DNA of 64,000 nucleotides from Dactylorhiza incarnata. Taxonomy: Eukaryota; Streptophyta; Magnoliopsida; Asparagales; Orchidaceae. The notes beneath the pieces were generated by a model. The model did not search any database and was not told the DNA's origin. It was given only the letters and a program-made list of their open reading frames with translations. The DNA is taken from NCBI GenBank assembly GCA_033032865.1, contig JAWHQI010000148.1, forward strand, positions 5,103,501 to 5,167,500, in the 5' to 3' direction. Made by a program: the position numbers and the translations under genes. Positions 42,672 to 53,034 of the stretch are shown one piece after another. Numbering within the stretch: the first letter of the stretch is position 1; each line of letters begins with the position of its first letter.

Positions 42672-43330
42672 TTGAAGTGTTATCATGGATCGCTACTCGC
42701 CTCTTACGGTCAAAACCCTCCGGCTAACATGCCCGATCAAGATGGTGAACGTTATGGCGGAGCTCGAAAACCGCCAGAAGTCGACCAAAGACCGTGTGGG
42801 AGACCGCGAGAAAGAGAGGAAGAAGAAAAGAAGAAGACCCATCAACCAGAAAAGGTTGATCTGTTCGTCACTATTGCTTCTACGGGCAAGCCGATCGACA
42901 TGCCCCCTAAGTTAACAATTGATTTGACCAAAGACGAAGCCGGTGGTTCCAACCCGCCCCCAGCTGATTTGCTTCCCCCTCCTAATAAGGAGACCGATCC
43001 ACCCGTTCTTGCAGACAAGATGAAATCTGAAGACTCCCTCTCGAAAACCGACGGCGGAGATTCTTTTAATATGGAGTTCACACCTTCCGGGGGTTTTAAT
43101 CTGAAGATAAGGGATGATGGAGAGGCGGTTGATTCTCCCAAGCCGAACGAACAGCAAAGCCCGGTGCCACCGGTGAATGTCGAAGATAGCCCTGTCCGCT
43201 TGCAGCAAGCTGAGCAATAGTCGGTGAAGAAGCGGAAGAGAGCAGAGGCAACCACAAAGAGGCTTTTGAGGAAAGACAAGAGTTTGAAGGCGAGTAATAG
43301 AGCGGCCTCAAAAAAGCTGGAAATGGGTAG
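42672..43330 (+). pseudogene. Tat-2 antisense ORF fragment
   Basis: The open frame runs from 42672 (TTG; the nearest ATG, 42685, is in another frame) to TAG at 43218-43220. It encodes a Pro/Ser/Asp-rich protein with a basic start (RPREREEEEKKK) and a LTIDLTKDEAGGSNPPP block. After the stop, basic coding-like sequence (SVKKRKRAEATTKRLLRKDK) continues to 43330, where the Tork LTR interrupts it. It resembles the Pro/Ser-rich N-terminal half of the Tat-1 antisense ORF in composition only. Function unknown. Confidence 0.5.
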
Positions 43331-43772
43331 TGTTGGGTTTTCTACAACCATACATCATATGTAGGCGCAGCGGAAATAATGAGAACAACCCAAAAGTGTT
43401 TCGGATTGGGCCATGAAAATGAATCAAGAAGTAATCAAAACTACTAGGTATGAAAATTACCTTTGCGGGATTGGATCAAATCCAACCTAGATGCTCCACG
43501 AGTTGAGTTCTGTCGGCAAGAGAGTCCTCACGTAGAATAATGTATACGTCTCTACAGCAGTCTACACGAGCCGGGAGAAGAAGACTACACCTTGCGCTTC
43601 CACGAACTGCTAGATTCGTTCCAGGAAGAGCAATCGCGGCGACGATCGCCGGATGGGAGGTCTGCGGAGGCGAACGGGGCGGCGGAACTCTTCCGTCTAC
43701 GGTTAGGGAGGAACTCTTCCGTCGGCCGATCCTTTTGTTCGCATAAGAATGTAGAACCCTTAAAACAAGTTC

Positions 43773-43780
43773 TATTTATA
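43773..43780 (-). promoter_or_regulatory. Tork LTR TATA box
   Basis: The minus strand reads GGGTATAAATAGAAC, downstream of the TCGTCGGAAT array on the same strand. Confidence 0.65.
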
Positions 43781-43854
43781 CCCGAAGCATAAACAGACCT
43801 AGAAGAATCGCTATCCGTAGTCCATACAAAAAATTTGGGTTTCTGTAACAATTC

Positions 43855-44010
43855 GTCGGGATTTCACGAATCAGCATTCGTCGAGTTTCCACGGAACAAT
43901 TCGACGAATTCCGACGAATCATATCCGACGAATTCCGATGAATCATATCCGACGAATTCCGACGAATCATATCCGACGAATTCCGACGAATCATATCCGA
44001 CGAATTCCGA
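43855..44010 (-). repeat. 24-bp tandem array in Tork U3
   Basis: AATTCCGACGAATCATATCC is repeated about four times with a 24-bp period, flanked by related CGACGAATTCCG words. It encodes nothing; frames on both strands (43776-44076) are repeat shadows. Confidence 0.9.
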
Positions 44011-44184
44011 CAGCAACATTTGCTTTACCTCCCCGATTCTATATGGTGATTGGTAACCTTTTACCAACACAGTCAATCTTCCAACTTCGCCACATGCTCT
44101 TATGTGCGACCCTGCAGGCTCATATCACGTTGGCAGTGAGACTACATGTTTGACCACTTATAGATCATAATGGTAACTCCAACA

Positions 44185-44198
44185 GTTTCCCACTTGAT
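44185..44198 (-). other. Tork polypurine tract
   Basis: The minus strand reads GATCAAGTGGGAAAC directly before the LTR start, the typical copia layout. Confidence 0.7.
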
Positions 44199-45214
44199 CT
44201 TGAAAGTATCAAACAAAAACCTCACAAACAATGAGCGGCATCTAGCAATGCATCATTGCTACCCAAGCAATAAGAGTTCATAACTCATAAGCCTTTATGA
44301 CCAATGTTCCAGCGTTGTCTTTGTCCCTTTGTCCCTTATATCCGAAAAGAACTAGAGGCATGGACCGTGTCACCTTCATAGTAGCTCAATCCAAGTTTCT
44401 TGATCTAGAACGGACTTCCAGAGAATGGTGAGCCCAATATCACATATTGGCTCAACCAAGCATTGCCATGCATTTCTCAGTCCAATTCCATCAAGGGGCC
44501 CATGGATGCAACTCCTGTTATATAGGAGGACAAATCCCATATCTGCTCACACCCAAACACCCAAATGATTCGTAACGTACCCAACGACCACCCTTATCAT
44601 CAACCTTCTTCACGGAAGACTTTAGATGACATCAAAGCACGCTCTTCCTCACTCGATGAATGTTGTGACTTCAGGTCAAAGGACCACAACACCATTGTCA
44701 AATGAGACCTACTTGTGACACATTTAAGTAACAATCCACAAAGTAGTCTCAGGTTGGGTCTGTCCAGTACAACTTGTTCACTAACAAGTACCCACGTGAT
44801 GACTTGATATCACAATATCATGACCTGTGAAAACCGGTCATCAGTCAACACACATGCTAGTCTTAATGTATCATCATCACCCTTAGCTTCTACGATGATA
44901 CCTCGACCAGGGACCTTTTAAGAATGAAGCTTCGAAATCATAGGCTCTCACATTCAAGTCACGTACTTGATGTCCTATGGAAGCGAACATTCTAAGGGTA
45001 TTTATCACGAATTTTATTCTATCATATAGAAACAGTATATCATAATAAAAGAACTTGCCATCAATTGTAAAAAGAAATAATTGGTACACAATTCATCATA
45101 TGAATAAATAATAAACAGCCAACAGAATATATATTTTACATGCAACCCACAAGACTCCCACTAGAGTTGATCACTCAGGTATCGTATACCCATTGATCTA
45201 GTATGACCATCATG
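44199..45214 (-). other. Tork 3' untranslated part
   Basis: About 1 kb lies between the pol stop and the polypurine tract, without coding potential. The short frame at 44883-45089 is not supported. Confidence 0.6.
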
Positions 45215-46299
45215 CTATCTCTGCGCGAGAGGCTTTGTCAGTGGATCTGCAATATTCTCCTCAGTCGGCACTCTGCAAATGTTCACATCTCCTCGTTCGA
45301 CAATCTCACGAATAAGATGGAACCGCCGAAGTATGTGCTTGGAGCGTTGATGGGATCAAGGTTCCTTAGATTGTGCAATTGCACCATTGTTATCACAGTA
45401 GAGAACTACGGGACCAACAATGCTAGGAACTACATCTAGCTCGCCGATGAATTTATTAATCCATACAGCCTCCTTCGCTGCATTTGCCGCAGCGATATAC
45501 TCGGCCTCAGTTGTAGAATCAGCAACTGTCTCTTGCTTGGGACTCTTCCAGCTCACAGCTCCTCCATTCAGGCAAAACACAAACCCTGACTGAGACTTCG
45601 AATCATCCCTATCAGTTTGGAAGCTGGCATCCATGTAACCACTTACAACGAGCTCTTCCTCTCCACCATACACCAAGAATACATCCTTAGTCCTTCTCAA
45701 GTACTTCAGGATATTCTTTACGGCTATCCAGTGACATTCACCGGGATCAGACTGATACCTGCTAGTCATGCTCAAAGCAAAAGAGACATCGGGTCGAGTA
45801 CATAACATTGCATACATGATTGACCCAATTGCCGAAGCATATGGAATCAACTTCATGCGGTCCTTATCTTCACAAGATTTTGGACACTGGTCCTTAGAGA
45901 GATTCACACCATGAGACATGGGCAAAAATCCTTTCTTGGACTCAAGCATGTTAAACTGCTTCAACACCTTCTCAATGTACGTACTCTGGGTCAAACCCAG
46001 CAACTTCTTCGACCTATCTCTATTGATCTTAATACCGAGTATGTAAGTCGCTTCACCCAAGTCCTTCATAGAAAAGCAGTTCCCTAGGTTGTTCTTAACA
46101 ACTTTCAGGGTAGGTATGTCATTCCTGATCAGCAGTATGTCATCTACATACAATATCAGGAAGACAACAATGCTCCCACTGATTCGCTTGTAAACACACG
46201 GTTCATCTTCATTCTTGACAAAACCAAACTCTTTGATCTTCTCATCAAAACGAAGATTCCAACTTCTAGAGGCCTGTTTCAATCCATAGATGGACCTAT
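45215..46299 (-). pseudogene. Tork RT C-terminal part and RNase H
   Basis: On minus the frame opens in the GLKQASRSWNLRF box, has the catalytic LYVDDILLI of RT, and the RNase H with VSGYMDASFQTD, TEAEYIAAANAAKEA and LYCDNNGA. An in-frame TGA at 45356-45358 replaces arginine after SKEP (a CGA-to-TGA change). Beyond it the frame continues normally to the true end (LTKPLAQR, TAG at 45215-45217). The upstream junction near 46300 is a frameshift. Confidence 0.85.
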
Positions 46300-47106
46300 T
46301 CAGCTTGCATATTTTAGTGGCTTCATCTGGGATACAAAACCCTCGGGTTGTGTCATGTACACTTTCTCAAGGAGGTTTCCATTTAGGAAAGCCATTTTGA
46401 CATCCATCTGCCAGATCTCGTAGTCATAATACGCAGCAATAGCAAGCAATATCCTAATGGATTTTACCATGGCAATAGGGGAAAAGGTCTCATCATAGTC
46501 AACACCATGAATTTTCTTGAAACCCTTAGCCACCAGTCGCCCTTTGAATGTCTGTACATTCCCATCCATGTCGGTCTTCTTCTTGAAGACCCACTTGCAC
46601 CCTATGGGTCGTACCCCTTCAGGTGGTTCCACCAAGTTCCAAACTTGGTTTGTATACATGGAGTCCATTTCGGATTTCATAGCCTCAAGCCATTTGTCGG
46701 AGTCCGGTCCATTCATAGCCTCTTGGTAGGTCGATGGTTCATCATCATGATCCATAAGCAACACATTACCTATTTGAGACACGAGAAATCCATATCTCTC
46801 AGGCTCAAATCTTTGTCTACCAGATCTACGTAGGACTTGTGTCTCTTGAGCAGGTTCTCTAGTTACAACATCTTGTAGTCCTGGCTCAGAATCCAATTCT
46901 GGTTCATTCACTACTTGTGGTTCTTGAACTTCTTCAAGTTCTACCTTTTGCGTCTTTCTTGACAAGAACTCTTTCTCCAAGAAGACACTCGTCCTTGCGA
47001 CAAACACTTTGCCCTCAGACGGCAGGAAAAAGTAATATCCTTTCGTTTCCTTAGGATATCCCACCAGATAACACTTATCTGATTTGGGTTCCAGCTTGTC
47101 AGGCAT
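46300..47106 (-). pseudogene. Tork RT N-terminal part
   Basis: It contains the integrase end (KCYLVGYPKETKGYYF), a linker with acidic residues, and the RT start (NQVWNLVEPPEGVRPIGCKW, GVDYDETFSPIAMVKSIR, WQMDVKMAFLNG). It is shifted in frame against both neighbours. Confidence 0.85.
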
Positions 47107-48901
47107 ATGACATCGTATGCCTCACAGCCCCAAATTTTAATGAATGACATACTAGGACGCTTCCCAGTCCATATCTCATATGGTGTCTTTAGAACCGTTT
47201 TCGTCGGAGCGCGATTCAGTGTCATTGCAGCAGTCTCTAAAGAAAAACCCCAAAAGGAAACAGGCAAGTCTGCATGACTCATCATCGACCGTACCATGTC
47301 TAACAGAGTACGATTTCTCCTCTCAGACACACCATTATACTGCGGTGTTCTAGGTGGAGTGAGCTGTGATACAATACCACACTCTTTCAGATGATCACAG
47401 AATTCATGACTCAGGTATTCGCCACCTCGATCAGATCAGAGTGCTTTAACCTTTTTACCCAATTGGTTCTCCACTTCATTCTTAAACTCTTTGAACTTTT
47501 CAAAAGTTTCGGATTTGCACTTCATAAGATACACGTATCCGTATCTACTGAAATCATCAGTAAATGTAACGAAGTAGAAATACCCTCCTCTAGCCATAGA
47601 ACTCATGGGCCCGCATACATCACTATGTACAACAACCAAGAGATCCTCAGCCCTCTCAGTATAACCAGTGAAAGGGGCTTTAGTCATCTTGCCTAACAAA
47701 CAAGACTCGCATCGCTCAAATGATTCGTAATCAAATGAGTCCAATAGTCCATCTCTATGGAGCTTGGATATGCGCTTCTCGTTTATATGCCCCAAACGAT
47801 AATGCCAGAGATATGTAGGATTTGAGTCATTTGTTCTTAGTCTTTTATTATTATCTACAGTATAGATCGGATGGTCCAGGTTCAAAACATAAAGACCATT
47901 AAACAATTGAGCTACAACATAACAAACATCATTCTTAAATATAGAACAACAATTGTTCTTAATTATAAAAGAAAATCCAATCATGTCTAAGCATGAAATG
48001 GATATATTGTTTCTAGTTATGGCCGGAACAAAATAACAATTATTAAGTTCTATTACAAGCCCACTGGGTAAAGAAAGACGGTAAACCCCTACGGCTACAG
48101 CAGCAACTCTTGCTCCATTGCCGACGCGCAGGTCCACCTCTCCTTTACTCAGCAATCTTCTTCTTTTCAGTTCCTGCACATTTGTACAAATGTGAGAACC
48201 ACATCCGGTATCCAATACCCAAGATAAAGGAGCAGAAAGGTTTATCTCTATAACGTAAATATTCGAAGCGGAAGTCATACCTCCCTTCATTTTCTGCAGA
48301 CCCTCAATGTACGAAGGACAATTCCTCCTCCAATGACCAGCCTTGCCACAGTGGTGGCATTTCCCTTCCTTCACGGTGCTCTTCTTTTTCAGCGCAGAAG
48401 ATTTGGGCTCAAGATGTGAATTAGGTCCCACCTTCGTCTTCTTGAAGCCCTTGGCCTTACCCTTGCCTTTATGTACCATCAATATGGGACTAGCAGGCTT
48501 GGCCTTCTTCATGTTTATCTCGGCAGTTCGCAACATGCCTAGGAGATCGGGCAGTGTCTTGTCTATTTCATTCATGTTGTAGTTCAAGACGAACTGCTCA
48601 TAACTATCCGACAACGATTGCAGGATAAGATCTGTCGCCAACTCTTGACCTAGAGGAAAACCCAATCTCTCCATGTTCTCTATATACCCTATCATCTTGA
48701 GTACGTGAGTACCAACTGAGTCTCGAGCTTCCATTTTGCACTGAAATAATGCCTTTGTGACATCGAACCTCTCTTGACGAGCTTGCCCTTGAAACATTTT
48801 CTTTAGGTGCTCGTCAATCTCCATGCACCCCATGTTCTCGTGTTGCTTCTGAAGCTCAGAGTTCATAGTGGCAAGCATAAGGCACTCAACGTCTAAGGCA
48901 T
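46941..48901 (-). pseudogene. Tork gag C-terminus, protease and integrase
   Basis: From 48901 downward: gag helices (LILQSLSDSYEQFVLNYN), zinc knuckle CHHCGKAGHWRRNC, protease WVLDTGCGSHIC, the integrase zinc-finger region (LWHYRLGHINEKRISKL, then CESCLLGKM), core aspartates in VVHSDVCGPM and SDRGGEY, and the glutamate helix ERRNRTLLDMVRSMM. TGA at 47436-47438 replaces the arginine before SDRGGEY (again CGA to TGA); the frame is otherwise open to 46941. A frameshift lies near 47105. The first 20 or so codons of the long frame from 48977 belong to the Athila LTR and not to this protein. Confidence 0.85.
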
Positions 48902-49930
48902 TGATGAGCGAAACCATGCTTGCAAACGATAACGGCAAGTATACCGTATCGAATGTAGTATAGGTTATAAAAACCAAGGTCGAATAAAAATTCGGGCGTG
49001 TTGATTACTCTTACTCAAGACGATCTCTATTGTTCTATCAAATGAAACTTTTGATTCGATTGTAATAAGAAAAGGAACTCGACTAAAAGATTATAGCTAA
49101 TAAAAAAAAAAGAGAAGGACAACTAGAAGAAGGGATGAATAAAAACAACAAATTTTATTAATTCATGAAAAAGAGATTACAACTATTGGAAGAGGACTTA
49201 CAAATGCAAAAAAAAGTAAAGCTAGATTACTCAAACAAAGGAGGAATAACGCAGAAAATGGAGGCTTGGACTCCAAAAATTCGTCCCCAAACATCTGGAA
49301 AAGCTCCCTTTAAATAGCTGAATTTTTGGTGTTACACGCCCTTGGTCACGCCCGTGACCAAGGGCGTCTAAGGGGCGTGATCGAAGCAGCAGCGGAGAGG
49401 GCGCCTTCTGGAGTAATTACGAGCGTTTCGGCCGTGTCACTCCCTAGGTCATGCCCGTGACCTGGGGCGTGTAATCTTGAAATCTGGCTGCTGGCGGGAA
49501 AATATGGCGGGAAGAAGCGCGGGGCGAGTCACGCCCGTGACCTAGGGCGTGTAATTTTAATTGACGTGTCAGCGTGCTCCTGATGCTTGTGGCGGGTCGT
49601 GGCCGTGACATTGGGTCACGCCCTTGGTCACGCCCGTGACCTGGGGCGTGTACTTGGCGAAATCTTCACGGAGCGTCCCCAGAGTGGTAGAAGCAGGTCT
49701 GGAGTATTTCGAAGGTTACACGCCCATGGTCACGCCCGTGACATGGGGCGTGTAATTTTAACTTTTTGCTCGAAACAGCCCAGAAAACCTGAAAACACAA
49801 AATAAACTTAAGTTAGCTTATGAAATAACAATGGAAGGATTTATATGATAAAATTCCATAAAATAACATAATTTTATATAAAAAACATAATAAACCTAAA
49901 CTAAAAGATGAGTAAATAAATTACTCATCA
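48902..49930 (-). mobile_element. Athila 3' LTR of right-hand copy, shortened
   Basis: It starts on minus at 49930 (TGATGAGTAATTTA) after the polypurine tract and ends CTCATCA at 48902, only 1029 bp. Compared with 21854-23473 it lacks about 500-600 bp between the transcription start area and the LTR end (around 49130). The word array at 49333-49750 and the minus TATA-like site at 49308-49317 are intact. ATGCC follows on minus as target sequence inside Tork gag. Confidence 0.85.
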
Positions 49931-51323
49931 AATACCCCCATACTTGCTCATTGCTCGTCCCGAGCAATCCATTTTTCACAAGGGTGAGAAAAATTAATGC
50001 AAGATAGAATGTGAAGACTAGAGAGTAAAATGCGAAGTATTATGCTGGCATGTGTAGATATTTTAGTAAAAAGATGTTCTTGGCATAAATGCTAATTTAT
50101 GAAATAATTCAAAAATGCGTTATAATTATTTATCATTATTTTAAAAATGAGTCGACGGTCAATCAAAAAGTTATGTGAAGGGAAAAAATAGCGTGATTGC
50201 TGAGATTTAAATTACTAGATGTAAATGTTCGGGGTGGCCTCCAAAGAAATCCATCAATGTCGACGGCCATAGGCTTGCCCGTTTGCACTTTCTCCACTAC
50301 ACTTCGAACAAAATCGACTATATGGATCTTTAGGACTTAAATAGGGTACATTTTAAGGCTTGGGTTTAAGGGTGAGGTAACAATGATAAACATGAAGGCG
50401 CATTCCACTTAAACAAAATTTTTGAGCTAAAAGAAAATGATTGCCACCATAAAATAATGAAGCTTTACCCCCATACTTGTATTTTTTCAAAGGGGAAACA
50501 CTCTCATACTCATTTATTTAAATCATGAATCTTCATAATTGGGATCATTCCAAGTATGCATGTACATACCTAGGCCACATATCATTATGAGATTATTACT
50601 TTTTGAGATTTAAACATTTTTTTTTGAATTGATACCCATAATTGTCTTTTTTCATAGAATCGTACCCAAAATTTTTTCATTTTAGCTCAAAATCTCAAAG
50701 TGTTTATTTGGGTTTTGGGCTTTTTAGCTTTGGTGCCGAAATGAGGAGGGTGGATCAAATAAAGGTGTAAGGCTCAAATTTGTGTGAACAATGGTGGTAA
50801 ATCTAGGTTGGGTGCAAAGGCTCAAACTATCCAAAGAAAGGCCTAAATCATTTCTGTAAAGTTAATTTGTCTAAAGTGCAAATGTTTTGAAAATAGCTTG
50901 GGGCAAGTTCTAGACATCGAGAAAGGACACCCTTTTGTTCAATTCGAGTAATAGCTTTCTAACAATCTTCTACACACTCACCAAAACTACTTTTGGATAA
51001 GACCGGATTCGAATTTAAAAGTAAAATAAATTATTACTACGCAAATTAATAAAACATAATTTTAGATATATGCCAAGAATTTAATTTTACACCAAAACTA
51101 CTTAAGACAAGCATAAGCTAGGAGCACTACATGAGTCAACAATTTTACTCAAAAGTTTCAAAAACTATTCTAGCACAAAATTATTTTTAGTTCATATGAA
51201 AAACAGTCTACTTAGAACTTACAATTTAGCAAGTGAGAGTTTTGATGAATAAAAAGAACATTTTCTAATAGATTTTTTTTTTGTTCTTGGATTTCCCAAG
51301 ATCTGCCCAGTGAAGGGTTTGCA
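49931..51323 (-). other. Athila 3' internal non-coding region, distal part
   Basis: This is the counterpart of about 1590-2979 in the left copy, including AAGTATGGGGGT motifs at 49931-49945 (polypurine tract) and near 50465 on minus. No ORF. It is continued at 57860 after the nested family N element. Confidence 0.85.
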
Positions 51324-51328
51324 AGGTA
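51324..51328. other. Target site duplication, left (AGGTA)
   Basis: AGGTA at 51324-51328 and 57855-57859 flank the family N element exactly. Joining the flanks restores the sequence of the left Athila copy near 1560-1590. Confidence 0.95.
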
Positions 51329-52373
51329 TGATGGCGCAAATCTCACACACCGCAATAGGCGGTAGCTCGACTGCGACACGAAACGGCAGTGTACCGATCG
51401 TTCAAGTAATAAATGTTGGGAATAAATCCCCGAGTGTCGGTCTCTTGAGGAACACAATAAGGTGGAGTTTACTATTGAGGCAGGACTTGAGATCGAAGTC
51501 CTTAAATCGGATGGATTGCGGGGGAGTTGGGTTGGCTTTTGGAAAATAAAAGAAAACACTACAACTACTCCTATGCAATGCCGCTATGCAAAGCTTCGCT
51601 TGGCGGGATGGAAACTAGGCAGGCCTTGAGCGCGCTGCGTCGCAAGGGCGGATGGACGAGAAGGCTAATGGAATCGAACTATGCAGGCCTTGAGCGCGCT
51701 GCTTCGATAGGCGAATGGATTACGGGCCGCGATGCCACGCTTCGGTAGGCGAATGGGCGAGTAGGCTAGTGGAATGAGGGTCGCAAGCACCTCTTCGACA
51801 AGCACGCCACTAGCAATTGCTAATGCGGCACCGGACAACCAACAAACCACACCACAAGGCGCACCTCAATAATATAAACAAAAATACTCAATCACATAGA
51901 CATAATCAAGTAAAAATGCTGTTTAATCAAAATACACTTCATCATAATGTTAGATCTAGTTGCAAATACATCAATAAAAGGAGAACAAGGCAAGAAATCG
52001 ACCGAATCCGAAGGCTCGTTGAAGATTCACGGTTGGAATCGCCGGGTTGTCAATCCGCGTCCAAGCTCGGTCCACAACTACGTCCGGGGTAGAGAGAGCT
52101 GTCACGACTCTCCAATGGACCCGTCTTCTTCGTGTCACGATCCGGTGGAGGTTGCCAACTTCCTCTTGCTCGATGGAGATAGCGGCTAGGTCTTCCTTTG
52201 GAGCTCTTGGATGAAGGAGGAGGCCGAGAGGAAACTCCGGCTCAAGATAGGCGTGAAGAGCAAGCCCGGAGCACCTCTATATGGTGGGCGACGGTGGAGG
52301 GGCGAAATCGGGCGGAATCGGGCGGAAAACGGCGCTGAAAATCGGGGATGATGACCTAAAATCGCGAGCAGGG

Positions 52374-52381
52374 AATTTATA
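52374..52381 (-). promoter_or_regulatory. Family N LTR TATA box
   Basis: The minus strand reads CCTATAAATTCCC about 18 bp after the word array; it is identical in the 5' LTR at 57207-57214, which would drive the genomic RNA. Confidence 0.6.
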
Positions 52382-52398
52382 GGCGCTGGAATTAAACA

Positions 52399-52765
52399 GT
52401 GCGCACGGTCAGTGGCGCACGACCAGTGGTCGTGCGCACTAGAATCCTGTGATCGTGCGCTCTGCATGGACGGAACCTGCAAAGACAGAAATTATAACAT
52501 AACATGTTCGCACGACCAGTGGCGCACGACCGATGGTCGTGCGCACTAGCGTCAGTGGTCGTGCGCAATAGATGAAACAGAACTTAAAAATTAATGGTCA
52601 GTGCGCACGAGCAGTGGCGCACGACCGGTGGTCGTGCGCGCTGGAGTTGATGATCGTGCGCATTACACCAAACAGAACTTATGAAAAAAACGTTAAGTGC
52701 ACACGATCAGTGGCGCACGACCAGTGGTCGTGCGCAATAGAACCAGTGATCGTGCGCAGTGTTCC
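52399..52765 (-). repeat. Family N U3 word array
   Basis: Four units start at 52399, 52505, 52601 and 52697 (spacing 106, 96, 96). Each contains GTGGCGCACGACC and GGTCGTGCGC, forming a 16- to 20-bp palindrome, with one further GATCGTGCGC word between units. An identical array lies at 57232-57598. Confidence 0.92.
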
Positions 52766-53021
52766 TGTGCAGAATTGCACCGGAAACACCTGCACGACTC
52801 CTGTTCTAGCGTACAACCACCAATCCGGCCACTAAAAGTGGCACCGAACAATGCATGAAAACTACTAATGAAAATCAACATGAAATCACACCAAAATGGG
52901 CCAAAAGGTGCACCTAGCATGGGATATCAAATATGAACTAAAACAGGGCTAAAATGCAGTGAAATGACTAACTAAACGGCCCAGATGAGTCCATAAAAGT
53001 GTATATGATGAGGACTCATCA

Positions 53022-53034
53022 CACCCCCAGACTT
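53022..53034 (-). other. Family N polypurine tract
   Basis: The minus strand reads AAGTCTGGGGGTG directly before the LTR start. Two more copies of this motif occur upstream on minus, near 53551-53563 and 54426-54438. Confidence 0.8.

Larger units (their letters stand above)
43331..44184 (-). repeat. Tork 3' LTR
   Basis: 854 bp; on minus it starts TGTTGGAGTTACC after the polypurine tract and ends GAAAACCCAACA. It contains a minus TATA box at 43773-43780 and a 24-bp tandem array upstream of it (43855-44010). Confidence 0.8.
43331..48901 (-). mobile_element. Tork-like copia element, 5' part lost
   Basis: Minus-strand element: 3' LTR 43331-44184, 3' untranslated part, RT/RNase H, integrase, protease and the C-terminal half of gag. 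The remaining gag and the 5' LTR are cut off by the Athila insertion at 48901/48902. GGTAG at 43326-43330 is the outer target-duplication candidate. Two nonsense codons and two frameshifts inactivate it. Confidence 0.85.
51329..53021 (-). repeat. Family N 3' LTR
   Basis: On minus it starts TGATGAGTCC at 53021 and ends GCGCCATCA at 51329. The U3 word array is at 52399-52765, the TATA box at 52374-52381, and the remainder is transcribed LTR with GCAGGCCTTGAGCGCGCTGC duplicated (51623-51643 and 51684-51704). Frames in it at 51527-52482 are identical in both LTRs and are shadows. Confidence 0.93.

Noticed and set aside
42685..42915. 76-codon ATG frame as the real start of the Tat-2 antisense ORF
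   Set aside because: The overlapping frame from 42672 is longer and keeps the composition of the ORF; a frameshift between them is possible, so I gave the longer frame and noted the start problem.
48902..48977. N-terminus of the 513-codon frame that reaches into Tork gag
   Set aside because: These codons are the end of the Athila LTR; the same residues appear at 6109 before an unrelated sequence. The frame starts with TTG.
51527..52482. Small ORFs of 73-98 codons duplicated at 56360-57315
   Set aside because: They are identical because the two LTRs are identical; LTR content, not genes.
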